Positions 1 through 8,994 are shown, counted from the stretch's first letter. The stretch: DNA of 48,789 nt from a bacterium (GCA_018822665.1 JAHJJX010000013.1:1-48789); one strand, 5' to 3'. Made by a program: numbers and translations. Notes: a model not told the origin generated them from the letters alone.

Positions 1-1311
1 ATCAGTTACGTGAGTTTCAGGCCCATAAACTTCTATATAAAGACCCAATCTATCCGCTGCCTCTTTAATGTCTTTTAAACCTTTTTCATAGTTTGGTCCG
101 CCACGTCTTACATATGTCTTAACTTTATGCTCTTTCATTTTATCAGCATACGTTTCAAACGACTGGATAATACCTGTAAATGTTTTTGCAACATCTGTAA
201 AGTTAGCAATAGCTCCGCCAATGATTAATATTTTTTCTCTTCCCTCAGAGTCCTTATGTCTTGTCATAAGGTCAATTAAAGTATCTGCATAAAACTTTGT
301 TTCACTTGTAGTTGGTCCGCCAGAATACTCACCATAATTAGCAAGATCTTCAATACCTGCCAAATCAGCAATAGTATCAGCATAAACAACTGAAGCACCA
401 CCACCGGCAACCATAGTCCAAATTCTAGCCTCTGGCTTTAAGATTGTAAGCTTTAATGAAGCACCTGATTTACTGTCAGCATCTTCAATTGCTAAAACTT
501 CAGGAGATTTTTCTTCCATACCGAAAGAAGTTGGGTATTCTACATCACCCCACTGTTCTCTCATCATGAAACCAGCAGTATCATCAAGTTTCGCAACCAT
601 ATCGAGTAACTCAATTTTGTTCCCCTGCATTACAAACGGATTAATTTCTAAATATGCAAAATTTAATTCTCTGTATGCTCTAAAAAAGCCGATAGCAAAT
701 TCTGCAAAAGCCGCTTTATCTGCATCTGCTACATCAGCAGGTATATTTGCTTTAATTCTATCCGCAATTTCTTCTTCTGTGTCAGTAATTTTAAAAGCTA
801 CTTCTGTAACTTTTTCATCCCAACCTTCTTCTACTTCCATTCCGCCCTCAGCAGACATGTAAAGCATGTCATCGTCACCGACGCATGTAGCAGAAATGTA
901 GTATTCTTCTTCTTGAGAGTGCGGAGCAAATGGCTCAACAATAAAGTGAGTAAGCATATCTGTTTTAGCTTCACCCGTCGGAGTATCCCCATTAAATGAA
1001 AAATAAACATTTTGAACAGCACTAGACTTTTCATTAATCCATGATGTTGCTTTTTCTAAAGAAACATCACCCGGTTTTTGATCTTTAAACAGAACAAGAC
1101 CGTTTTTACCTCTTTTACCAAACAGCATATCTGGCTTTGCAACTAAAGGCTTTTCTTTCAGCCAACTTTTAGAAGCTGAAGCTTCTTTTAATTGTGTTCC
1201 ATTTTCTACCATTACAGTTTCATATGCATATGTAAAATTTGGAAAATACTTATCCCAATGCTTAGCCAAAATTGACTTTGCGTCAAATTCTCTTATCGCT
1301 TTTTGAGCCAT
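1..1311 (-). CDS. aclB: ATP-citrate lyase, beta subunit (3' end outside window)
   Basis: Beta subunit of ATP-citrate lyase, which with AclA cleaves citrate (ATP plus CoA) to acetyl-CoA and oxaloacetate and is a key enzyme of the reductive TCA cycle. The translation starts MAQKAIREFDAKSILAKHW and reads 437 codons without a stop to the window edge, ending ...EVYGPETHVTD, close to the expected C-terminus of a roughly 440-residue AclB. It has the ATP-grasp/succinyl-CoA-synthetase-beta-like layout, including ELNFAYLEINPFV and TMVAGGGASVVYAD. ATG at 1311 is preceded by GGGAG. aclA would be expected beyond the left edge, since aclBA order is usual. The 89 bp upstream hold a -10-like element, so the gene probably has its own promoter. 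Identity is confident from family recognition; only the last few residues are missing. Confidence 0.9.
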   Translation of the reverse strand, partial: MAQKAIREFDAKSILAKHWDKYFPNFTYAYETVMVENGTQLKEASASKSWLKEKPLVAKPDMLFGKRGKNGLVLFKDQKPGDVSLEKATSWINEKSSAVQNVYFSFNGDTPTGEAKTDMLTHFIVEPFAPHSQEEEYYISATCVGDDDMLYMSAEGGMEVEEGWDEKVTEVAFKITDTEEEIADRIKANIPADVADADKAAFAEFAIGFFRAYRELNFAYLEINPFVMQGNKIELLDMVAKLDDTAGFMMREQWGDVEYPTSFGMEEKSPEVLAIEDADSKSGASLKLTILKPEARIWTMVAGGGASVVYADTIADLAGIEDLANYGEYSGGPTTSETKFYADTLIDLMTRHKDSEGREKILIIGGAIANFTDVAKTFTGIIQSFETYADKMKEHKVKTYVRRGGPNYEKGLKDIKEAADRLGLYIEVYGPETHVTD

Positions 1312-1341
1312 TGCAACTCCCTATTTTTATGATTAGGGCTC

Positions 1342-1347
1342 ATTTTA
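1342..1347 (-). promoter_or_regulatory. Putative -10 element of aclB
   Basis: On the minus strand TGATAAAATG lies about 30 bp before the aclB start. The TAAAAT hexamer fits a vegetative -10 box. No convincing -35 is visible, which is common in Campylobacterota promoters. Confidence 0.35.
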
Positions 1348-1400
1348 TCACATCTTATCTGATTTATATCCTCTGTTTATGCAAACCTAAGTCGATACTC

Positions 1401-2594
1401 TCATAAATTGTTAATTTTTGTAACATTATAAATATATACTATTTTATTTTTGTAACTAATTGTAGCATATTGGGCATCTGGATTATTCATATCTTTTTCT
1501 GTTAAGATATTTTCATTACATTCTGTTACACCATAGAACTTTAATCTTTTTAACATTTGATCATTCGTATGAACGCAAGTTATACCACTCTTCTTGAGTT
1601 TATCTGCCAATTCTTTGGCAATATGCATTTTGTATGCAAAATGTTTTCTTGGATTTTCGAGTACATTATATAAATACTTATTAAAAAAAACTAAAAAACT
1701 ATTGAGTAATAAAAAAATTAATGATACTGTGAATAAAATTTTATATTTTTTCCTAAATATTTTTAATCTGATTCTATATGAACTGTAAAAAGTTTGAGCG
1801 GCTAAGGGTAATGCAATAATTAAATACGGTGCGAAATGTTCGACATCTACTCTTTGTCTAAAAGATAATAAAAGTGAAAATATTAATGGAACAAAAGAGA
1901 TAAACCATAATAAATCAATATTTTTGGTTAAAAGTCTTCTATATAAAATATAAAAAATATAAATAAATAAAATAGGTGTAAAAATTGCAGCAAATATCCC
2001 AATAAAATCTAAAAAATGTCCCTCTGGAAGTCCTTCGGTATTAAATCCATACAAATAGACGGAAATTAACAAAGCTAAAATATTAACAATGAAAAGAATT
2101 TTATCTTTTATATAAAGAGAATACGCGGCCAAAGCTAAAAATAAATAGGTAAAACCTCCATCTACAAATGCATAAATACCCAATAGAACATACAAAAAAA
2201 TTCTTGAATTGTTTTCATATACATATACAAACAGTAATAATCCAAAAACAACTAATCCTGCGCTGTCTACTAAAAGCGCAGAACTAATAACACCGGGTAT
2301 TAATACAAATACTAAAATCAACCACAACCTGTTTTTTTCATTTGTAATATATTTTTTCGATATAGTATAAAGCAGTAAAGCACTAAGTAGATGAAAAATA
2401 ATCATCGGTAATCGAAGAGCAAAATCATTTTGACCAAAAAAATAAAGTGATGTTTTTATGATACCCTGCAAAAAAGAAAACTTATCATAGAGCATAGACG
2501 CTTCATGATAGGATATAGAGAGTTGTGTTGTTTGTGTTAATAAGACAAATGCATCTATCCCCAATAAGAAGAATAAGATGTATTTGTAATTCAT
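1401..2594 (-). CDS. Polytopic membrane glycosyltransferase-like protein (GT-C / family 39 type)
   Basis: A 397-residue integral membrane protein with about nine to ten hydrophobic segments and a soluble C-terminal tail from roughly residue 300. The N-terminal helix, the first periplasmic loop with SYHEASMLYDK, and the FALRLPMIIFHLLSAL stretch resemble GT-C transferases of the ArnT/PMT superfamily, which use lipid-linked sugars. In that family the first loop carries acidic catalytic residues; here the region has an HEA motif. Its ATG overlaps the stop of the trpG-like gene (ATGA), indicating translational coupling. The substrate cannot be read from sequence. The GT-C assignment is inferred from topology and loop motif, so it is moderate. 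Confidence 0.55.
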   Translation of the reverse strand: MNYKYILFFLLGIDAFVLLTQTTQLSISYHEASMLYDKFSFLQGIIKTSLYFFGQNDFALRLPMIIFHLLSALLLYTISKKYITNEKNRLWLILVFVLIPGVISSALLVDSAGLVVFGLLLFVYVYENNSRIFLYVLLGIYAFVDGGFTYLFLALAAYSLYIKDKILFIVNILALLISVYLYGFNTEGLPEGHFLDFIGIFAAIFTPILFIYIFYILYRRLLTKNIDLLWFISFVPLIFSLLLSFRQRVDVEHFAPYLIIALPLAAQTFYSSYRIRLKIFRKKYKILFTVSLIFLLLNSFLVFFNKYLYNVLENPRKHFAYKMHIAKELADKLKKSGITCVHTNDQMLKRLKFYGVTECNENILTEKDMNNPDAQYATISYKNKIVYIYNVTKINNL

Positions 2595-3160
2595 AGTTTT
2601 AAAAAGTTCCCAATAATTTCATGTCCATATTCACTCATAATGGATTCAGGATGAAATTGTACCCCGTAGATATCTTTGTCTTTGATTTTCAACGCCATAA
2701 TCTCGTTGTCATCCGCACTATATGCAGTTGGTTCTATAATTATTGGCAGGGAATCTTTTTTAACTATCAGGGAATGATATCTTGTCGCTATAAATTCTTC
2801 CGGCAAATCTTTAAAAATTGCACAGTCATGCACTATTTTCATTTTAGAGGTTTTTCCATGCATCATATTTGTCGCACGAACAACATCGCCGCCAAAAACT
2901 TGAGCAATACTTTGATGTCCCAGACAAATTCCAAGAATTGGAAGTTTATCTTTGAAATAATCTATTACGGCAAGTGTAATTCCAGCTTCATCTGGAGTTG
3001 CAGGACCCGGAGAGATGATAATCTTTTCAGGATTTAGAGCTTCTATCTCTTCTATACTCATCTCATCATTTCTAATAATTTTTAAATCCGCCCCCAACTC
3101 TCTACAATATTGAACAATATTATATGTAAAACTATCATAATTATCTATCATCAATACCAT
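2591..3160 (-). CDS. trpG/pabA: Anthranilate/aminodeoxychorismate synthase glutaminase subunit
   Basis: A 189-residue class I glutamine amidotransferase that supplies ammonia from glutamine to a chorismate-using partner (TrpE or PabB). It begins MVLMIDNYDSFTYNIVQ, typical of TrpG/PabA. The oxyanion loop ISPGPATPDEAG, nucleophile Cys in GICLGHQS and His/Glu in QFHPESIMSE are all present, so it looks active. No synthase partner is in the window, so tryptophan and folate roles cannot be separated; one protein may serve both. It is coupled by an ATGA overlap to the downstream glycosyltransferase-like gene and lies 71 bp after galU. Confidence 0.88.
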   Translation of the reverse strand: MVLMIDNYDSFTYNIVQYCRELGADLKIIRNDEMSIEEIEALNPEKIIISPGPATPDEAGITLAVIDYFKDKLPILGICLGHQSIAQVFGGDVVRATNMMHGKTSKMKIVHDCAIFKDLPEEFIATRYHSLIVKKDSLPIIIEPTAYSADDNEIMALKIKDKDIYGVQFHPESIMSEYGHEIIGNFLKL

Positions 3161-3201
3161 CGTTTATCCTAAATTATTATTTCAATAGCAATAGAGATTT
3201 A

Positions 3202-3213
3202 TTCCACATGCCA
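3202..3213 (+). repeat. Dispersed 12-mer TTCCACATGCCA, copy 1 (intergenic)
   Basis: Exact copy in the 71-bp gap between galU and the trpG-like gene, continuing as ...CCAAG. See the findings on the dispersed motif. Confidence 0.8.
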
Positions 3214-3231
3214 AGTATCTCTTTATAAAAT

Positions 3232-4062
3232 TTATTTTTTATAAAAATAATTTGTAGCTTCAACAAATCCATCAACACTGCCGCAATCAAATCTTTTACC
3301 TTTGAACTTGTAAGCAATAACATTTCCTTGTTTTGCCTGAATCAAAAGAGCATCGGTTATTTGTATTTCACCGCCCTTGCCTGGTTTAGTCTCACCAAGG
3401 ATATCAAAGATATCGGGGGTCAGTATATATCTGCCAATGATTGCTAAATTAGACGGGGCATCTTGAGGATCTGGTTTTTCCACCATGTTATTTACCCTAA
3501 AAATTCCATCTTCTTCTTCATTTCCTGCTATAACGCCATATTTATTACTGTCTTTAAGGGGTATCTCTTCTACTGCGACTACGGAACATTTATATTTTTC
3601 ATAGACCTCTATCATTTGGGACAAGACGGATTCGCCATCTTCATTATCACATAAATCATCCGCTAAAACTACTGCAAACGGCTCATCCCCTATGAGAGTT
3701 TCACCGCTCAGTATTGCATGACCTAAACCCTTCATCTCAATTTGTCTTGTATATGAGAATGTACATTTAGAAATAACGTCTCTTATTCCTGTCATATAAT
3801 GTTCTTTGCTTGTGCCTTTTATTTGGTGTTCAAGCTCATAAGAAACATCAAAATGGTCCTCTATAGCTCTTTTTCCCCTTCCTGTTACAATAGCCATAGT
3901 AGTAAGACCTGCGCCTAGCGCTTCTTCCACTCCATACTGCAAAAGCGGTTTCGTCAACACCGGCAACATCTCTTTTGGAATTGCTTTAGTTGCCGGCAAA
4001 AATCTTGTACCATAACCTGCTGCAGGGAAAAGGCATTTTCTTATTTTATTGTTTTTTTGCAT
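3232..4062 (-). CDS. galU: UTP-glucose-1-phosphate uridylyltransferase
   Basis: A 276-residue GalU that makes UDP-glucose for surface polysaccharides. The nucleotide-binding signature FPAAGYGTRFLPATKA followed by PKEMLPVLTKP is canonical, and the later VVEEIPLKDSNKYGVI and VEKPDPQDAPSNLAIIGRY stretches match the family. I chose the ATG at 4062 because AAAGG lies 8 bp ahead of it; an in-frame TTG at 4092 would add ten residues with no recognisable family match. The gene sits between the permease gene and trpG on the same strand, with short gaps and possibly joint transcription. Confidence 0.93.
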   Translation of the reverse strand: MQKNNKIRKCLFPAAGYGTRFLPATKAIPKEMLPVLTKPLLQYGVEEALGAGLTTMAIVTGRGKRAIEDHFDVSYELEHQIKGTSKEHYMTGIRDVISKCTFSYTRQIEMKGLGHAILSGETLIGDEPFAVVLADDLCDNEDGESVLSQMIEVYEKYKCSVVAVEEIPLKDSNKYGVIAGNEEEDGIFRVNNMVEKPDPQDAPSNLAIIGRYILTPDIFDILGETKPGKGGEIQITDALLIQAKQGNVIAYKFKGKRFDCGSVDGFVEATNYFYKK

Positions 4063-4129
4063 TTTTATACCTTTAAAATTATTAAGTAGCAAGTATATCG
4101 GTTTTGCTCTTTTATTTTACTTACTGGCA

Positions 4130-4933
4130 TTAACTTTGAATCTGTTTTTGATTTGTCAACTGTTGTAAATAATTTGAAATATTTATGAGCGAAAATGTTA
4201 CTAAAAAAATCATGAGTCCAGGGAAAAAACTAACCCACCATGCAATCTCTACAACATCTTTTCCGCCGCTTAGTATGGTACCCCAACTCATTTGCGGAGC
4301 AACAATGCCAAGACCTAAAAAACTAAGTCCTGATTCTGCCAAAATTGCGCCCCCAACACCAAAAGTAAAACTTACGAAATATATCGGTGCCAAAATAGGT
4401 GCATAATATTTAAATAATATTTTTATTTTACTGACATTTGCTATATTTAAAATTTTTATGTAAGGTTGAGAGGTAATAGTAAAGCTCTCAGAACGAATTA
4501 ATCTAGCCGTTGTCATCCAGCCCGTTATGGATATGATAATAATTAAAACTAAAGAAGAAGCATTCACATAACTCACAAGCGCTAAGAGCAAAAAGAAAGT
4601 TGGAAATGTTAAAAATAAATCTATGATTGCTATGATACTTTTATCGACTCCACCTCTAAAGTATCCAGCCATTGAACCGACCATAAGTCCAACAACAGAA
4701 GCGATAAAAGCACTTCCCACTCCAATAATAAGTGAAACTTTGCCCCCTTCCATCAATCTGGCTAATAAATCCCTGCCCAGTCTATCTGTTCCTAAGAAAT
4801 TCTCTAAAGAGGGAGGCAACAATATGGAGCTGCTATCTAAAGAATATGCATCTACTCCATATATAAAAGAACCAAGAAATGAAAAGACAAAAACAAAAAT
4901 CAGTATTACAATGCTAAAGACGGGCAAATTCAT
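4130..4933 (-). CDS. ABC transporter permease, OppC/DppC type
   Basis: A 267-residue inner-membrane permease with an N-terminal transmembrane helix, the FLGTDRLGRDLLARLMEGG signature of DppC/OppC proteins, about five further transmembrane segments, and the EAA-loop-like SGLSFLGLGI near residue 215. Such proteins pair with a second permease (DppB), ATPases and a periplasmic binding protein for dipeptide, oligopeptide or nickel uptake, none of which is in the window. It starts 24 bp after the flgK stop on the same strand with AAGGC upstream, so it is probably co-transcribed with the flagellar genes. The substrate is unknown. Confidence 0.8.
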   Translation of the reverse strand: MNLPVFSIVILIFVFVFSFLGSFIYGVDAYSLDSSSILLPPSLENFLGTDRLGRDLLARLMEGGKVSLIIGVGSAFIASVVGLMVGSMAGYFRGGVDKSIIAIIDLFLTFPTFFLLLALVSYVNASSLVLIIIISITGWMTTARLIRSESFTITSQPYIKILNIANVSKIKILFKYYAPILAPIYFVSFTFGVGGAILAESGLSFLGLGIVAPQMSWGTILSGGKDVVEIAWWVSFFPGLMIFLVTFSLINISNYLQQLTNQKQIQS

Positions 4934-4957
4934 TAGACAGCCTTGAATGTCTCAACG

Positions 4958-6838
4958 CTATTGTTTGATGCCAAGAAGTGTCTGCATCATTTGATCTATT
5001 GTCGTAATTATTTTTGCTGCGGCGCCATAAGATGTTTGATATTTAATTAAATTAGTCATCTCTTCATCTATGCTCACTTTTGAAACTGAAAAAAATTCCA
5101 ATTCCGTTGCATTATACTGCGTAGATACTGTTTCATTTTTAAGTACGGAAGCGTTGGTCGCAGTACCCACATTCGTAGCGATTGTATCAAACATCCCATA
5201 AGCCGTTGTATTAAAAGTACTATTTCCAATTTTAAAATCAAACTTTTCAAATTGATGCTGAATCATATTAAGAGCAATTGTGTTATCTCCGGCAACCGGA
5301 CTAGAACCTGCACCAATTAATGTTGAATTTGTGCTTAATTCATGATTTAATTTAATATTTTGGGCACTGTCTCCATCAAAAAATCTATTAAGCCCAAGCG
5401 CACCTGCAAAATTAGAACCTGACCCAAAGGTAGCATCTTTAAGCACGTCTTCTATAGCAAAAGTATAGCCTTTAGATTCTGACAAAGGATCCATTGCCAG
5501 CTCCAGAGCCTTATTTCCGTTGGGGTAAGTTGCCCAATTAAAATTGATAAAATCATCTATATCATTATTTGCATTCCCGTCACCGTTATCATCTTTTTGT
5601 GATTTAATTTGACCTTCAATGGAATTTGAACCGATAATCCCTGTCATAGAAGTTGAAACATTTATATCTATTTTTCTTTTCCCTGCAACATTTCCATCAA
5701 TATCATAAACAATTATATTAAAAGAACCCTCTTTTACATTAAGCGCTGAATTAACAAGAGAATTTTCCGGATTCAATTCTAAAACATTCGAGTTTATTCT
5801 CGTTGTTGCATTAGAAGCATAAACATTATTTGTCGATTCGATAAGACCTTTTGCGAATCCGTTAAACTGTGTTATTACATTTTGAATAATACCGTTTGTC
5901 GGCATTCCGCTTGTAGTATCGAGAGATGAGCCCCTGAGATTGAGTATGGAACCGATTCTACCGCCATTAATTTTTTCGGCCATAGGAATAAGGGTACCGT
6001 CTTGTCTCTCGTAAGAAACTTCATAAAAACCAACTTTATTATTCTCTTTAGATACATGTACAGGATGATAAGTTCCCCCATCTACTATGTTAAAGCCATT
6101 CACGCTAATTGTATAGCTTCCCGATCTCGTATTGGAAGAGCTATCAATTTTAATATCAGATTGTAAATTTTCAGAACTTACTTCAGCACCTATAAGCATT
6201 GCAAGACTTTTTTCTATAAAATTTCTTTTGTCTCTTAAATCATTTGCACTATACAAACCATCCAGTTCCGCAACATCAATAGCCTTATTTAACTCTGCTA
6301 CTTCTTTAATTAAAACATTTACTTCATTAATATTGACAGCCAATTGTTCATTGAGCTGAGCTTGCAAAGATGCTACTTTATTTTGTGAATAAGAAATATG
6401 CTGAGACAAAACATCCGTTTGTTTAGCTAAAGCCAATTTAATTGAACTATTCTCTGGGTTATCGGCAAATGTTTGCCACATGTTGTAATACTCTTGCAAA
6501 TCTGCTTTAATGCCGACATTCTCTATTTCGGGGAAATATGTTGAGAGTTCTTCAAGTGTTTTTTTTTCAAAATCACTGTATTCTTTATCGGATGAAATTT
6601 TCGCATATCTTTCATAAACAAAATTATCAAAAACTCTTTTTATCTCCAATATTTGCACACCGTTGCCGACTTGCCCCGGCATTGACGAAATAGGTGTTGC
6701 AGCAGCAGTCATCACTCTTTGTCTTGTATAGCCGTCACTCTCCGCATTGGCGATATTGTGACCGGTAGTCTCAATACCCACCTGAGCAACACTTAGAGCT
6801 GAATATCCGATATTAAGTGAATTAAATATTGATGCCAT
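4958..6838 (-). CDS. flgK: Flagellar hook-associated protein 1
   Basis: A 626-residue HAP1 that forms the junction between hook and filament and is exported by the flagellar type III apparatus. The N-terminus (SLNIGYSALSVAQVGIETTG, then HNIANAESDGYTRQRV) carries the rod/hook signature, and the C-terminus (EEMTNLIKYQTSYGAAAKII, then TTIDQMMQTLL) is the paired coiled-coil D0 segment. The central region, roughly residues 200-560, is variable as usual. It starts 1 bp after the flgN-like stop, consistent with chaperone-substrate coupling. Confidence 0.92.
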   Translation of the reverse strand: MASIFNSLNIGYSALSVAQVGIETTGHNIANAESDGYTRQRVMTAAATPISSMPGQVGNGVQILEIKRVFDNFVYERYAKISSDKEYSDFEKKTLEELSTYFPEIENVGIKADLQEYYNMWQTFADNPENSSIKLALAKQTDVLSQHISYSQNKVASLQAQLNEQLAVNINEVNVLIKEVAELNKAIDVAELDGLYSANDLRDKRNFIEKSLAMLIGAEVSSENLQSDIKIDSSSNTRSGSYTISVNGFNIVDGGTYHPVHVSKENNKVGFYEVSYERQDGTLIPMAEKINGGRIGSILNLRGSSLDTTSGMPTNGIIQNVITQFNGFAKGLIESTNNVYASNATTRINSNVLELNPENSLVNSALNVKEGSFNIIVYDIDGNVAGKRKIDINVSTSMTGIIGSNSIEGQIKSQKDDNGDGNANNDIDDFINFNWATYPNGNKALELAMDPLSESKGYTFAIEDVLKDATFGSGSNFAGALGLNRFFDGDSAQNIKLNHELSTNSTLIGAGSSPVAGDNTIALNMIQHQFEKFDFKIGNSTFNTTAYGMFDTIATNVGTATNASVLKNETVSTQYNATELEFFSVSKVSIDEEMTNLIKYQTSYGAAAKIITTIDQMMQTLLGIKQ

Positions 6839-6839
6839 T

Positions 6840-7268
6840 TTATACTCTCACTTCCAAAATAGAAGGATTTTTTGATGCAACTTTATTATAGCCCTGCATC
6901 TCTGTAGGAACCAATCTTTCTAAAAATGAATTATATAAATTACTTACACTCAAAACTAATCTTGCATAATGCTTATTCACTTCTCTTAAGGTTGAAAGTT
7001 CTGCTTTGAGTTCAGAGAGCGCCTGATGCTGCTGTTCATTTAAAAGTTCTGGTAACTCTTTATCGGGATTTCTGGTCATTAAAGATGATATTTCATGGTC
7101 AATCATAGCTTTTTTACTCTCAAAGCTCTTAATCTTTTCATCTTTGAGCGATAATCTATCAAACTGGGAATCATGCTTCGCTTCTCTAATATCCGCAATA
7201 TCCGACTCAGTTATTTTAATTATATCCCTTAAATCTCTCAAAGCACTTTGTAAATGGTGAGACAACAT
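6840..7268 (-). CDS. flgN: Probable FlgN-type flagellar export chaperone
   Basis: A 142-residue, almost entirely helical protein with no signal peptide or membrane segment. The heptad-like stretch DEKIKSFESKKAMIDHEISS is typical of FlgN-type chaperones for FlgK and FlgL. Assignment rests mostly on position, between flgM and flgK, the standard flgM-flgN-flgK order, plus size and predicted coiled coil. It is 23 bp from flgM and 1 bp from flgK. Confidence 0.65.
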   Translation of the reverse strand: MLSHHLQSALRDLRDIIKITESDIADIREAKHDSQFDRLSLKDEKIKSFESKKAMIDHEISSLMTRNPDKELPELLNEQQHQALSELKAELSTLREVNKHYARLVLSVSNLYNSFLERLVPTEMQGYNKVASKNPSILEVRV

Positions 7269-7291
7269 TCTAAACCCCTCTTCTAAAATTT

Positions 7292-7498
7292 CTACAACAA
7301 CTCTTGAGCTATTTTCTCAGACAGAGCTTGTAAATTTATTTTATATTCGCCAGATTCAAGAGATTCTCTAATCTTCTCAACCTTGCTCATATCACCTTGT
7401 TTTGAAATACTCCCGCTACTCTTCACGGCTTCTCTTGGTTCACCAAAATTGCTGGCATAAGCACTCCGTACCGCCGCACTATTAGTCTGTGAAATCAT
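7292..7498 (-). CDS. flgM: Anti-sigma-28 factor
   Basis: A 68-residue FlgM-like protein. The family binds FliA (sigma28) and is exported on hook completion, which releases late flagellar transcription. The C-terminal half VEKIRESLESGEYKINLQ followed by ALSEKIAQELL matches the FlgM sigma-binding helices, including the SGEY(K/E)I core. The N-terminal half is low in hydrophobicity and likely disordered, as in other FlgM. ATG is preceded by AAAGGATAA. It lies between flgJ and flgN, and the 97-bp gap upstream may hold its own promoter. Confidence 0.85.
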   Translation of the reverse strand: MISQTNSAAVRSAYASNFGEPREAVKSSGSISKQGDMSKVEKIRESLESGEYKINLQALSEKIAQELL

Positions 7499-7518
7499 AA
7501 TTTATCCTTTTAACTCTC

Positions 7519-7557
7519 ATATCGTTATTTGTATTTTAAACATACAACCATATCGGC
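7519..7557 (-). promoter_or_regulatory. Possible sigma28-type -10 elements upstream of flgM
   Basis: On the minus strand GCCGATAT (7550-7557) is one base off the GCCGATAA -10 of sigma28 promoters, and a second CGATAT lies at 7519-7524. flgM genes are classically sigma28-controlled. I see no -35 (TAAA) at the standard 15-bp spacing, so this is weak. Confidence 0.3.
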
Positions 7558-7595
7558 TAATTGTAAAAAAAATCAATGCGAATTTAACACTTAAG

Positions 7596-7904
7596 CTAAA
7601 CTTTCCGGCTCAAATAATCATATAACATTTGGGAAAAACCAAATCCCCCGGCACTCACTTTTGCAAGTTCATCTCTGTACATTGATTTATATATTTTATC
7701 TCCCGGGTCATTTTGCTGTGAAAAAAGATTCTTTTCATCCTTCATGGCATTATCCATAAGCATCTTGAGTATCACCGATTCAAAAGCATCCGTTTGCTCT
7801 CTTAACTCAGCATCTGTGGTTTTTTCATCTATTTTTGGAACTGTATGCTGTTGCGCCATGTATTGTGATTGAATATTTAAAGAATTGATACCATAAGAAT
7901 TCAT
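7596..7904 (-). CDS. flgJ: FlgJ-type rod-binding protein (no muramidase domain)
   Basis: A 102-residue protein matching the N-terminal rod-scaffolding domain of FlgJ: residues about 32-50 (LREQTDAFESVILKMLMDNA), then DPGDKIYKSMYRDELAK and GGFGFSQMLYDYL. The C-terminal muramidase domain of enterobacterial FlgJ is absent, as is normal in Campylobacterota. Its start overlaps the flgI stop (TAATG), so translation of the two is probably coupled. It helps assemble the flagellar rod in the periplasm. Confidence 0.85.
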   Translation of the reverse strand: MNSYGINSLNIQSQYMAQQHTVPKIDEKTTDAELREQTDAFESVILKMLMDNAMKDEKNLFSQQNDPGDKIYKSMYRDELAKVSAGGFGFSQMLYDYLSRKV

Positions 7905-8947
7905 TAGATTATCTCCAAATCGGCAGATATACTGCCTGCACTTTTCATCGCTTCTAAAATAGAAATGATATCTTTTGGAGTAGCTCCTAGTTTTTGAAGT
8001 GAACGCACGACGTTCGCAACAGTTGTTGTTCCCGTTTGGGTATAGAGTTCATTTTCATTGAGACCAATCACCAGACTGCTGTCTATGACCATGGCTCCCG
8101 CCGGTCTGTCGGGTGTATTTTGCTCTTTTATTTTAATAGTTATATCCCCGTGAGTCAATACTATAGGCTTGACTTCTATTCCTATACCGGCAACGATGGT
8201 TCCAGTTCTTTCATTAATTATTATTTTATTTTTAGGCTGATAATCCATATTCATATCTTGAATCTCGGCTAAAAACTCTACCATTGATTTATTTTCAGGT
8301 TTTTTAAGCTTAATCGTTCTTGGATCCATGGCGACTGCCACTTGTGTGCTGTAAAAAGCATTTACAGCTTTTTGAATAGCAATACTATTTTTAAAGTTTG
8401 ATTCTTTTAACGACAATGTCGCATACTCTTGGTGGTATAAATCAATATTTATTTCTCTCTCCACAAATCCACCTTTAAATACAAGTCCTGTTGTAGGATG
8501 CGATTCGCCTGCACCTCTTTCATTTCTTCCGCCAATACTGAGTGCTCCCTGTGCAAGCGCATAAATCTTGCCATCAACCCCTTTTAAAGGAGTCATCAGA
8601 AGTGTTCCTCCCTCAAGCGACTTGGCATCGCCTATGGAAGATACCGTTACATCAAATTTATCGCCTTGCCTGGAGAATGCTCCAAGATTTGCCGTTACAA
8701 CAACCGCTGCAACATTTTTTGATTTAATATCTGCGGGGTTCATATCAATATTCATAGCTTTTAACATGTTGGAGATAGATTGAAGAGTAAATTTAGAGGT
8801 AGTTCCGTCGCCGGTTTTTTTAAGGCCGACAACAAGAGAATACCCAATAAGCTGATTGTCTCGAACGCCTACTATATTTGCTACATCAGTGATTTTGGTT
8901 GCATAAACCGCTGTAAGCGTAAGTAAAAATAAAATAATTTTTTTCAT
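7904..8947 (-). CDS. flgI: Flagellar P-ring protein
   Basis: A 347-residue FlgI, which polymerises in the periplasm as the P ring around the rod. The signal peptide MKKIILFLLTLTAVYA is followed by the conserved DVANIVGVRDNQLIGYSLVV and GLKKTGDGT. Further family matches are TPLKGVDGKIYALAQGALSI and INERTGTIVAGI, and the C-terminus is SLQKLGATPKDIISILEAMK. AAGGATTAGG precedes the ATG. A sigma54-type promoter lies immediately upstream, making flgI the likely head of flgI-flgJ and possibly the rest of the cluster. Confidence 0.95.
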   Translation of the reverse strand: MKKIILFLLTLTAVYATKITDVANIVGVRDNQLIGYSLVVGLKKTGDGTTSKFTLQSISNMLKAMNIDMNPADIKSKNVAAVVVTANLGAFSRQGDKFDVTVSSIGDAKSLEGGTLLMTPLKGVDGKIYALAQGALSIGGRNERGAGESHPTTGLVFKGGFVEREINIDLYHQEYATLSLKESNFKNSIAIQKAVNAFYSTQVAVAMDPRTIKLKKPENKSMVEFLAEIQDMNMDYQPKNKIIINERTGTIVAGIGIEVKPIVLTHGDITIKIKEQNTPDRPAGAMVIDSSLVIGLNENELYTQTGTTTVANVVRSLQKLGATPKDIISILEAMKSAGSISADLEII

Positions 8948-8976
8948 AACCTAATCCTTCATTGAACTAAAGGAAC

Positions 8977-8993
8977 AGCAATAATTATTCCAG
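8977..8993 (-). promoter_or_regulatory. Sigma54-type promoter of flgI
   Basis: On the minus strand CTGGAATAATTATTGCTG has the invariant GG and GC separated by exactly 10 bp, in TGGAAT-N4-TTGCT form close to the TGGCAC-N5-TTGCT consensus. It ends about 30 bp before the flgI ATG and begins 2 bp after the rsmD stop. Early-middle (rod/hook/ring) flagellar genes in Campylobacterota are RpoN/FlgR-controlled, which fits. Confidence 0.7.
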
Positions 8994-8994
8994 T

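Noticed and set aside
1315-1340. CCCTA/TAGGG hairpin hiding the aclB ribosome-binding site
   Set aside because: Only five base pairs with a 9-10 nt loop; too weak to claim regulation.
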